Part shown: piece by piece, positions 23,983 to 31,013 of the stretch | Position numbering within the stretch: the stretch's first letter is position 1 | How the letters are laid out: each line of letters begins with the position of its first letter | Source of the DNA: Alphaproteobacteria bacterium AO1-B | GTDB lineage: Bacteria > Pseudomonadota > Alphaproteobacteria > Rhizobiales > Stappiaceae | DNA length: 64,000 nucleotides | NCBI GenBank assembly: GCA_001890945.1 | Contig: MLAX01000005.1 | Span: forward strand, 518,415-582,414 | Reading direction: 5' to 3' | The notes under the pieces: model-generated | Told to the model about the DNA's origin: nothing | Seen by the model: only the letters and a program-made list of their open reading frames with translations | Databases searched by the model: none | Translations under genes and position numbers: made by a program

Positions 23983-24930
23983 ATGGTGGCACGCTCCTAC
24001 AGTTTGGCGATTTTGGCTTATCCGGGATGTCTTCAATCGGCCGTCCTGGGGCTTCAGGATGTGCTTGGGTATGCCGCAAGTATTTCGGAGCATTCGGTTG
24101 CCGTTGAAACGATCTCGACCTTTGTGCCGGGAGGCCGTTCGTTCGACGCACTGATCCTGCCGCCCTCTGCGGCGGAAGTGCGTGCAGCCGATGTGCCGGA
24201 ATTGCCAGGATACACGGCTTACCAGCACGGGAAGGGTGCGGTTGTCTGTTCAGCCTGCACCGGGGTTACCTTTGTCGCAGAAGCCGGAATTGCTGCCGCA
24301 CGGCCGGTAACCACGCATTGGGGGCTGGAGCAGAGACTGTCCAAGCGCTACCCCGACATGTCCTTCAATACCGATCAATTGTTGATCGAATACAGCGACC
24401 TCATCACGGCCGGTGGTTTGATGGCCTGGGTTGATCTTGGTCTGGTGGTCATCGAACGGTTTCTCGGGTACATCGTTGCCGCACGCACGGCTGGCTATTT
24501 CATCGTCGACATGCGCCGCCGGGACCAGCGCCGGTTCAGGCGTTTCTCACCGCATCTACGGCATGGCGATGCGGCTATCTTAAAATCACAACACCTGATC
24601 GACGCGCGATATGCAGATGTCCTGAGCGTTAAGGAAATTGCCAGCGCTTCCGGGCTGCCGGATCGCACGTTTTTGCGCCGGTTCAAGGCTGCGACAGGGA
24701 TGACGCCCAATGGATACTTGCAAGAGTTGCGTATAGAGCGGGCAAGGGGTTTGCTAATCGAAACGGGCCGGACTGTATCGGAAATTTGCTTTGCCGTCGG
24801 TTATCAGGATCTACCGTCTTTCAGTCGGCTCTTCACAAAACTGACGGGGCTCACTCCAAACGCCTTTCGCAAACATTTTGCCCGCCATGATGGGCAACAA
24901 AAAACCCCGCCGATTGGCGGGGTTCTGTAA
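23983..24930 (+). CDS. GlxA-type transcription regulator (DJ-1/PfpI domain plus AraC DNA-binding domain)
   Basis: A 315-residue regulator. The N-terminal DJ-1/PfpI-like domain covers residues 1-175 and contains CSACTGVTFVAEAG, with a cysteine at the usual nucleophile elbow. The C-terminal AraC pair of helix-turn-helix motifs covers about residues 205-300 (SVKEIASASGLPDRTFLRRFKAATG and SEICFAVGYQDLPSFSRLF). It is divergent from the MBL hydrolase and may regulate it. Unusually, the last codons (PPIGGVL) lie inside a strong hairpin that also terminates the oppositely oriented infC. Confidence 0.9.
   Translation: MVARSYSLAILAYPGCLQSAVLGLQDVLGYAASISEHSVAVETISTFVPGGRSFDALILPPSAAEVRAADVPELPGYTAYQHGKGAVVCSACTGVTFVAEAGIAAARPVTTHWGLEQRLSKRYPDMSFNTDQLLIEYSDLITAGGLMAWVDLGLVVIERFLGYIVAARTAGYFIVDMRRRDQRRFRRFSPHLRHGDAAILKSQHLIDARYADVLSVKEIASASGLPDRTFLRRFKAATGMTPNGYLQELRIERARGLLIETGRTVSEICFAVGYQDLPSFSRLFTKLTGLTPNAFRKHFARHDGQQKTPPIGGVL
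24903..24924. terminator. Bidirectional terminator between infC and the GlxA-type regulator, overlapping the latter's coding end
   Basis: AACCCCGCC and GGCGGGGTT form a 9-bp stem with loop GATT. Read on the minus strand it follows the infC stop by 23 bases and is followed by six thymines, so it is a good infC terminator. Read on the plus strand it lies within the final codons of the regulator gene, whose TAA is at 24928-24930. Confidence 0.88.
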
Positions 24931-24947
24931 CGTTTCTGACAGGTCGC

Positions 24948-25487
24948 TTACTTAATCGGAGCCAAGACCATAACCATTTGGCGGCCTTCCAGCTTCGGAT
25001 GGGATTCCACCTTGGCAATTTCCGAGGTCTCATCACGAACCTTGTGCAAAAGCTTCATGCCGAGATCCTGGTGCGCCATTTCGCGGCCCCTGAAACGGAG
25101 CGTGACCTTCACCTTGTCGCCGTCGTTGAAGAAGCGCAGCATGTTTTTCATCTTCACCTCATAATCATGGGTGTCGATGTTCGGACGCATCTTGATCTCC
25201 TTGATCTCGACGGTCTTCTGCTTTTTGCGGGCTTCTGCAGCTTTCTTCTGTGCCTGATATTTGTATCGGCCGTAGTCCAGAATTTTGCAGACCGGCGGAT
25301 TGGCATTCGGCTGGATTTCTACAAGATCCAGACCGGCATCCATGGCGATATCCATCGCCTCTTCGGTCGATATTACGCCGCGGTTGGCGCCTTCGTGGTC
25401 AATAAGCTGGACTTCGCGAACGCGAATTTCTTGGTTTGTGCGCGGGCCTTCCTTAGTGGGAGGCGGGGCGCGGAACGGACGGCGAAT
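24948..25487 (-). CDS. infC: Translation initiation factor IF-3 (ATT start)
   Basis: A 179-residue IF-3. The C-terminal part (KILDYGRYKYQAQKKAAEARK, EIKMRPNIDTHDYEVKMKNMLRFF, VKVTLRFRGREMAHQDLG) is unmistakable. The first in-frame ATG, at 25355, would remove 44 residues of the N-domain. The frame remains open upstream and reads (M)RRPFRAPPPTKEGPRTNQEIRV back to an ATT at 25487. AGGAG sits nine bases before that ATT, and no ATG, GTG or TTG lies between it and the upstream in-frame stop. IF-3 genes are known to use ATT or similar rare starts for autoregulation, so this start is well supported. Confidence 0.95.
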   Translation of the reverse strand: MRRPFRAPPPTKEGPRTNQEIRVREVQLIDHEGANRGVISTEEAMDIAMDAGLDLVEIQPNANPPVCKILDYGRYKYQAQKKAAEARKKQKTVEIKEIKMRPNIDTHDYEVKMKNMLRFFNDGDKVKVTLRFRGREMAHQDLGMKLLHKVRDETSEIAKVESHPKLEGRQMVMVLAPIK

Positions 25488-25792
25488 GGTCGCAAACTCC
25501 TCTGCGGTTTCAGTTTAATTGGCTTTCAAGCCGTTGTTTATACGCAAGCGGCCCCGGAACGTTCGCTCCAAGGGTCTCGCCGCGTCTTCTCGAACGCCAA
25601 GCCCCAAGCTCGTGCCAAACGCCCAAAAAGTCAACCAAAAACACCGATCTTGGGCCTTTGACAGATCTTTTTTGAGCGGCGTGCGACCTTGTTACATTTT
25701 CAATCTTGCTCGACGCTGTAAATCAGTGGCGTCTTGCAATTGGATGGTCCGGGCGCCAATTTGACCCTCCATTGCCGAAGCAGGAGATCCGA
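25488..25792. other. 305-bp gap between infC and a membrane protein gene
   Basis: The divergent gap holds the infC leader, with its AGGAG just upstream of the ATT start, and the promoter region of the plus-strand gene that starts at 25793. Open frames crossing it are continuations of the infC frame or antisense to it. I see no tRNA, hairpin of note or additional gene. Confidence 0.5.
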
Positions 25793-26257
25793 TTGAACGG
25801 AACGTTGTTCATCTGGCAGCTCATCAAAATCATCGTGGGCTTTGTCATAGCCGTTATCGCCTGCGGATTGTTTTTGTCCTGGGGGCTGTTTCAGCCTGGA
25901 TCTCCGAAGGCCGATCCCGCTGCGTTTGCGGCCATGATCGGAACGGCGTTTGTCACTGCGAGCGTCCTGGGCGCTGTTGCGTTCGTCCCTGCAGTTTGTG
26001 TCATCCTGGTTTCCGAAATCGCGCGGTTGTCAGGGATTGTTTTTCATGTTGCAAGCGCCGGTGCCATCGCCTTTCTACTCTGGACTCTTGATGGGACAAC
26101 GGACGCTGGGTTAAGGCCCGGTAGTCCAGTCGTGCTGGCAGCCGGCTTCGTATCCGGGGCTGTTTACTGGATCATTGCAGGACGGACCGCCGGGAGCTGG
26201 CTTCCGCGGACAAAAGGTCTACCGCATGACGAGAAAGCAACGGACGAAGACTTATAG
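25793..26257 (+). CDS. Small integral membrane protein of unknown function
   Basis: A 154-residue protein with four hydrophobic segments, at about residues 4-26, 44-64, 68-88 and 108-128, and a short charged C-terminus (KGLPHDEKATDEDL). I do not recognise a named family. The start is taken as the TTG at 25793 because AGGAG lies six bases upstream; an ATG-initiated frame at 25706 has no ribosome site and would add 29 unlikely residues. It overlaps the end of the convergent YkvA-type gene by six bases. Confidence 0.6.
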   Translation: MNGTLFIWQLIKIIVGFVIAVIACGLFLSWGLFQPGSPKADPAAFAAMIGTAFVTASVLGAVAFVPAVCVILVSEIARLSGIVFHVASAGAIAFLLWTLDGTTDAGLRPGSPVVLAAGFVSGAVYWIIAGRTAGSWLPRTKGLPHDEKATDEDL

Positions 26258-26632
26258 TTCTCCGTCCTCCAAAGCATCTTTGGCGGCCTGGTAATGGTCC
26301 GGCCGAATATGGGCCCGGATCATCGAAATCGCTGCCATCAGCACCGTTGCATCATCTCCAAACCCGACGCCCAGGATGAAATCCGGCACCACGTCGAGCG
26401 GTAAAACAAAATAGGCCAAAGCAGCAAGCAAGGTCCCGCGCACCTTTGTCGGCGTGGCAGGATCAAGCGCGCAATAGTACCCGGCGACAACATCTTCCAT
26501 AAACGGAACTTGGCGCGCCGCCTTCCGGGCTGTTTTTAACAGTTTCTGACGGACCGTTTCATTTTGTTCCTCTTCCGGTCCGAGAATTTCCGGGTCGAAT
26601 CCCAGATCTTCAAATGGGGATGAGGAGGTCAT
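26252..26632 (-). CDS. YkvA-family (DUF1232) protein
   Basis: A 126-residue protein containing the DUF1232 core at about residues 50-100: AGYYCALDPATPTKVRGTLLAALAYFVLPLDVVPDF followed by GFGDDATVL. This family is a short membrane-associated module of unknown function. The acidic N-terminus (PFEDLGFDPEILGPEEEQNE) precedes the domain. The ATG at 26632 has AGGAA ten bases upstream and is preferred to a TTG thirty bases earlier. Confidence 0.85.
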   Translation of the reverse strand: MTSSSPFEDLGFDPEILGPEEEQNETVRQKLLKTARKAARQVPFMEDVVAGYYCALDPATPTKVRGTLLAALAYFVLPLDVVPDFILGVGFGDDATVLMAAISMIRAHIRPDHYQAAKDALEDGEL

Positions 26633-26803
26633 TTCAACGTAATTCCTGTTCGTGGCATACAAATGATATGGGCATGTGAGCCAGAATTACAAATAAAGTT
26701 TACCAAGCGTTCCTGGCATCTTTGTGTGATTATTGTCACTTTCATCAGTGATGAGAAGCGTAATGTTTAGGCTGAGGGGCGTTTCTTTAACGGGAGGATC
26801 GTT

Positions 26804-27238
26804 ATGAGATCATATTTTCAATCTTCTGCGATGGCTTTGTGTCTCGTCTTGCCATTAGCGATTTCGGTCAATGCCGGTGAAACCCCATCCCCGGACGGTG
26901 CGAAGGTCTATTTCATCAATTTGAAGGACGGTGACAGTGTCAAAGGCCCGGTCTTTATCCAGTTCGGCTTGACCGGAATGGGCGTGGCGCCGGCCGGTGT
27001 TGAAAAAGAAAAAACCGGCCATCACCATTTGATTATCGATGAAACGATTGAAGGCGAAGAACTCAACGAAGCTATCCCGGCCGATGACAATCACAAACAC
27101 TTTGGTGGCGGGCAGACCGAAACCACAGTTGAGTTGGCGCCCGGCGAACACACGCTGCAGCTGGTTTTGGGCGACTGGAGTCACATCCCACACAACCCGC
27201 CAGTAATGTCCGAGCGGATCACGATCACGGTTGAATAG
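26804..27238 (+). CDS. Exported DUF4399-type protein
   Basis: A 144-residue protein with a signal peptide (hydrophobic stretch at about residues 9-22, probable cleavage after VNA near residue 24). The mature part reads YFINLKDGDSVKGPVFIQFGLTGMGVAPAG, then TGHHHLIID, HKHFGGGQTE and LVLGDWSHIPHNPPV. This pattern, including the histidine-rich HHH and H-K-H positions, is that of DUF4399 periplasmic proteins, whose role is not established. The histidines suggest possible metal binding (inference). GGGAGG precedes the ATG, and a terminator hairpin follows the stop. Confidence 0.8.
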   Translation: MRSYFQSSAMALCLVLPLAISVNAGETPSPDGAKVYFINLKDGDSVKGPVFIQFGLTGMGVAPAGVEKEKTGHHHLIIDETIEGEELNEAIPADDNHKHFGGGQTETTVELAPGEHTLQLVLGDWSHIPHNPPVMSERITITVE

Positions 27239-27242
27239 AAAA

Positions 27243-27266
27243 AGGGCGCCGATTGGCGCCCTATTG
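27243..27266. terminator. Terminator hairpin between the DUF4399 gene and mcd
   Basis: AGGGCGCC and GGCGCCCT form an 8-bp stem with loop GATT. Adenines precede it and a T-rich stretch follows, so it can end transcription of both convergent genes. It lies between their stop codons. Confidence 0.8.
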
Positions 27267-27271
27267 TTTGA

Positions 27272-28960
27272 TCATGCGTTGCCGCGGGTTTCCAGCAATC
27301 GGCGGGCGATAACTTGCGCCTGGATCTCTGCTGCACCTTCAAAGATGTTCAGGATCCTTGCATCGCACAGCACGCGGGAGATGGCGTATTCAAGAGCGAA
27401 GCCATTACCGCCATGGATCTGCAGTGCGTTGTCCGCAGCGGCCCACGCGACACGGGCCCCAAGCAGTTTGGCCATGCCAGCTTCCAGGTCGCAGCGCTTG
27501 CCTGAGTCCTTCTGCCAAGCTGAGAAATATGTCAGCTGACGGGCAATCATGGTCTCGGTCGCCATGAGTGCGAGCTTGTCGGAAACGCGTGGGAAATTGA
27601 TCAACGCCTTGCCAAACTGAACACGATCCTCTGCGTAGCGCAGTCCGATATCCAGTGCGGATTGCGCAACACCTATGGCGCGGGCTGCGGTCTGGATTCG
27701 GGCGCCCTCAAATGTCTGCATCAGCTGTTTGAAACCTTCGCCTTCAACCTGACCCAGCAGGTTTTCCGACTTTACTTTGAAATCATCGAAGGCGATTTCG
27801 TATTCCTTCATGCCGCGATAGCCAAGAACTTCGATCTCACCGCCAGTCATGCCGTCTGCCGGGAATGGATCTTCGTCCGTTCCGCGTGGCTTTTCGGCAA
27901 TAAACATCGACAAGCCCTTGTATCCGGGTTCAGCTGGATTGGTCCGAGCCAAGAGAGTCATGATGTCTGCGCGCACCGGATGGGTGATCCAGGTCTTGTT
28001 GCCCGATATCTTCCAGGTGTCGCCGTCCTTCACCGCACGTGTCTTGAGCGAGGCAAGGTCTGAGCCGGTGTTCGGTTCGGTAAAGACGGCGGTCGGCAGG
28101 ATTTCGCCGGAGGCGATTTTCGGAAGCCAATGCTCTTTCTGCTCCTGGGTGCCGCCACACAGGATGAGTTCAGCGGCGATCTCCGACCGGGTGCCAAGCG
28201 AGCCGACACCGATATAGGCGCGGGAGAGCTCCTCAGAGACAACACACATTGCCTCTTTGCCAAGACCGAGCCCGCCATATTCCTCAGGGATGGTCAGGCC
28301 GAAAACGCCGAGTTCCGACATCTGACTGACAACTTCGAGCGGAATATACTCGTTTTTCAGATGCCACTCATGGGCATTGGGCACGACGGTATCTTCAGCA
28401 AACTTCCGCATTTCGTTGCGGATCTGCTCCATGGTTTCATCGAGACCGCCATCGCCGAAAGTCGATTGTCCTGCCTGAGCCCGGATCAGCTCCGTGAGAC
28501 CTTCGCGAACTTCAATGGTGTTGCCTGTCGCAATGACGGCATCCATGTCTGCGGTCCGGTACGAGCGGGCCTCGTCATCGGAAATGCCAAGATCGGCAAG
28601 GCGGACGAATTCGCCCTGGTTCATCGGGATGCCGCCGAAGATCTGCGCCACGTATTCCGCAAAGCCGAGCTGAACGATCTTGTCTTCCAGATCGCCGTAG
28701 CGGCCGCTCTCGGACAACCGCTGTGCGTAGGCATCAAGCTGGCGGAGCGCTTCGACATATGTTGCAAGCCATGCCAGCCCGTGTGTTGCACGTTGTTCTT
28801 CTTCCATCCGGCTTGAAGAAATCCGCCCGTCCACCGTAACGCGCTCGCGCACACGCTGCGCTGCGAGATCAAGGAGACCGTCCAATTTATGGACGATCGC
28901 GTTGGTTCGCTCAGATAGAGTCGGCTGCATTTCTGCGGCCTTTATGGCTGCGGTGGACAT
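27272..28960 (-). CDS. mcd: (2S)-methylsuccinyl-CoA dehydrogenase
   Basis: A 562-residue acyl-CoA dehydrogenase with an N-terminal extension of about 150 residues before the usual fold, a feature of methylsuccinyl-CoA dehydrogenases of the ethylmalonyl-CoA pathway. Typical segments are GGTQEQKEHWLPKIASGEI, FTEPNTGSDLASLKTRAV and GNKTWITHPVRADIMTLLARTNP. The C-terminal LNIFEGAAEIQ carries the usual catalytic glutamate position at E541. The ATG at 28960 has GGAG six bases upstream; the longer frame to 29110 is not needed. Mcd converts methylsuccinyl-CoA to mesaconyl-CoA during acetyl-CoA assimilation. Isovaleryl-CoA dehydrogenase is excluded by the length. Confidence 0.88.
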   Translation of the reverse strand: MSTAAIKAAEMQPTLSERTNAIVHKLDGLLDLAAQRVRERVTVDGRISSSRMEEEQRATHGLAWLATYVEALRQLDAYAQRLSESGRYGDLEDKIVQLGFAEYVAQIFGGIPMNQGEFVRLADLGISDDEARSYRTADMDAVIATGNTIEVREGLTELIRAQAGQSTFGDGGLDETMEQIRNEMRKFAEDTVVPNAHEWHLKNEYIPLEVVSQMSELGVFGLTIPEEYGGLGLGKEAMCVVSEELSRAYIGVGSLGTRSEIAAELILCGGTQEQKEHWLPKIASGEILPTAVFTEPNTGSDLASLKTRAVKDGDTWKISGNKTWITHPVRADIMTLLARTNPAEPGYKGLSMFIAEKPRGTDEDPFPADGMTGGEIEVLGYRGMKEYEIAFDDFKVKSENLLGQVEGEGFKQLMQTFEGARIQTAARAIGVAQSALDIGLRYAEDRVQFGKALINFPRVSDKLALMATETMIARQLTYFSAWQKDSGKRCDLEAGMAKLLGARVAWAAADNALQIHGGNGFALEYAISRVLCDARILNIFEGAAEIQAQVIARRLLETRGNA

Positions 28961-29115
28961 TGGCATCTCCGTTTTCATTTGTTGCGCGCGCGCGCATTTT
29001 CTTGAAGCTATGTTGCGTCGCACACCGGGCTTTGTCGAGCCAAAACTTGTTGGTCTTTCGAAGGGGGCTGTCATAACGAGGGCACAGACTTGACGACAGC
29101 TCCCGGCCAAGCAAC

Positions 29116-30000
29116 ATGAAACCTATGAGTCTTTACCTTTTTGCCAAGGCATCTTTTGCTGTGCTGAAAGATGCAATCGGTCATTTTTCACGTGATGACG
29201 GCTTTGCAATGGCCAGCCATGTGGCATTGTCCGGTCTGCTCGCGATTTTCCCTTTGCTTATCTTCATTGCGTCTCTTGCGGGTTTTTTTGGAATGGTCGG
29301 TGCGGCAGACACGGTGTCTGAACTTGTGTTCGACGCCTGGCCGAAAACTGTTGCGGCCCCTGTCGTCCGTGAAATCGAAAACGTGCTGACGGTACCCCGC
29401 AGTGACTTACTCACTTTTGGTGCGGTGGCCGCATTGTGGTTTGCATCCAATGGGGTCGAGGCGCTTAGAACGGCGCTGAACCGGGCTTACCGGCAGGTTG
29501 AAAAGCGGTCCTTTATCCTGTTGCGCATTCAATCGCTGGCTCTTGTGATCCTGGGCGCGGTGATCCTGCTGGCCTATACATTTCTTGTCGTTCTTGCGCC
29601 GCTTGGGATCGAGGCTCTGAGAGGATTTGTGCCTCAGGTTGAAACATTTTTGTTGTCGATCAACATCGCCCGCTACACGCTGGCCGGGTCATTGTTGATT
29701 GTCGGGCTTTTCATGACCCATTGGCTGCTGCCTTCTGGCAAGCGGTCTTTTTCAGACATCTGGCCGGGCGTGATTGCCACCCTGCTCTTGTGGATCGTTT
29801 CAGGCAGTGCCTTCGGGGCGTATCTCGCGCGGTTTGCCAATTATGTCTCAACATATGGCGGTCTGGCTGGGATCATGACTGCGTTGATCTTCCTATATAT
29901 CTGCTCGCTCGCCTTTATCTTGGGCGGCGAGCTCAATGCCGCGATCGCGCGGCAACGTGCCTTCCGCGATCGTCAATTGGGTCGGCAGCAGCAGGCTTAG
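29116..30000 (+). CDS. YihY/BrkB-family inner-membrane protein
   Basis: A 294-residue polytopic protein with six hydrophobic segments. The family's hallmark stretches are present: DDGFAMASHVALSGLLAIFPLLIFIASLAGF near residues 26-57, WFASNGVEALRTALNRAYRQVEKRSFI near 110-137, and ANYVSTYGGLAGIMTALIFLYICSLAFILGGELNAA near 241-276. Members were once called ribonuclease BN by mistake; the true function is unknown. The 155 bp upstream contain the divergent mcd leader and a run of alternating GC. The stop overlaps the convergent EamA gene by four bases. Confidence 0.9.
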   Translation: MKPMSLYLFAKASFAVLKDAIGHFSRDDGFAMASHVALSGLLAIFPLLIFIASLAGFFGMVGAADTVSELVFDAWPKTVAAPVVREIENVLTVPRSDLLTFGAVAALWFASNGVEALRTALNRAYRQVEKRSFILLRIQSLALVILGAVILLAYTFLVVLAPLGIEALRGFVPQVETFLLSINIARYTLAGSLLIVGLFMTHWLLPSGKRSFSDIWPGVIATLLLWIVSGSAFGAYLARFANYVSTYGGLAGIMTALIFLYICSLAFILGGELNAAIARQRAFRDRQLGRQQQA

Positions 30001-30872
30001 GTCCGTTTTGGAGCCGCGCGGATCATCAAGACCGCGCCGACCACCAAAGCCATGCCGGCTATCTGGATCATCGAGAGGGTTTCTCCAAACAGGAAATAGC
30101 TCTCAATGGCTGTTGCGACCGGCACGAGGTAAAACAGGCTAGCCACTTGCGAAACCGCACCCTGGCGGATGAGTAGCATCAACAACATGATCGCGCCGAT
30201 CGACAGCACCAAAACAAGCCAGGCAAGCGCTACGATCAACTCGCCCGACCACGTGATTTGCCAAGTCTCGAAAAGGCTGAGTGGTGTTGTGACCAAAAGG
30301 GCGCCGACATATTGCCAGAAGGTTGCTGCCAGAAGATCGGTGTTGGGTACGAAGCGCTTTTGATAAACCGTGCCAACACTGATTGCGATAACAGAAAAGA
30401 AGACAACACTGATCGTAACGAGTGTGATGCCAGACCCAGCAAGATCAAACCTGGGTCCAAGCACAAGACCGAGGCCGCTCAGGCCAATCGCCATACTGAT
30501 CCAGTGTTTGCGACTGATCACTTCTCCGATCATACCAACTGCAAAAATAGCTGTCAGAACCGGCTGCAATCCGACGATAATCGCTGAAGCTCCAGCAGGC
30601 ATGCCTTGTTTGATGGCCCAGAAAACGCCGCCCAGGTAGATCCCGTGGACCAGCATGCCGGTCACGATGCAGTGGCCAATTGCCTTTTTGTCCTTCGTCC
30701 AGGATTTCACCCAAAACAGACCGAGAAGGAACAAAATGGGCAAGACCGCAGCGAACCGGACCGTCAGGAAAGCCATTGGTTCGATGTACGGCGCGCCCAG
30801 CTTTGAACCGATAAAACCGGTTGACCATAGAAGAACAAAAAGCGCAGGGGCAATTTTGGCCAGATATGCCAA
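29997..30872 (-). CDS. EamA/DMT-family transporter
   Basis: A 291-residue membrane protein with about ten hydrophobic helices in two EamA repeats. The first starts APALFVLLWSTGFIGSKLGAPYIEPMAFLTVRFA; the second ends VASLFYLVPVATAIESYFLFGETLSMIQIAGMALVVGAVLM. This is the form of drug/metabolite exporters of the RhaT/YdcZ-like group. The substrate is unknown. The start is a TTG at 30872 with GGAG six bases upstream; no ATG near the expected N-terminus fits. Confidence 0.88.
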   Translation of the reverse strand: MAYLAKIAPALFVLLWSTGFIGSKLGAPYIEPMAFLTVRFAAVLPILFLLGLFWVKSWTKDKKAIGHCIVTGMLVHGIYLGGVFWAIKQGMPAGASAIIVGLQPVLTAIFAVGMIGEVISRKHWISMAIGLSGLGLVLGPRFDLAGSGITLVTISVVFFSVIAISVGTVYQKRFVPNTDLLAATFWQYVGALLVTTPLSLFETWQITWSGELIVALAWLVLVLSIGAIMLLMLLIRQGAVSQVASLFYLVPVATAIESYFLFGETLSMIQIAGMALVVGAVLMIRAAPKRT

Positions 30873-31013
30873 GTCAATCTCCGGGGGTGGTTCGCCAAAC
30901 CAGCAAAGTGGTCGATGAGGGGAAATGAAAAAGAATGATTTTCAGATTAACCGGAAATTGGCAATTTTAGCTAACTCTGAGGAAACACTATTTCTCTCAG
31001 GGGACATAAGCCA

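Noticed and set aside
27272..28960. Calling the acyl-CoA dehydrogenase the missing isovaleryl-CoA dehydrogenase (liuA)
   Set aside because: It is about 170 residues too long and has the methylsuccinyl-CoA dehydrogenase-type extension; it is also outside the leucine operon.
28984..28995. Short alternating GC tract upstream of mcd
   Set aside because: A run of about twelve bases in a GC-rich genome is weak evidence for any special structure or function.
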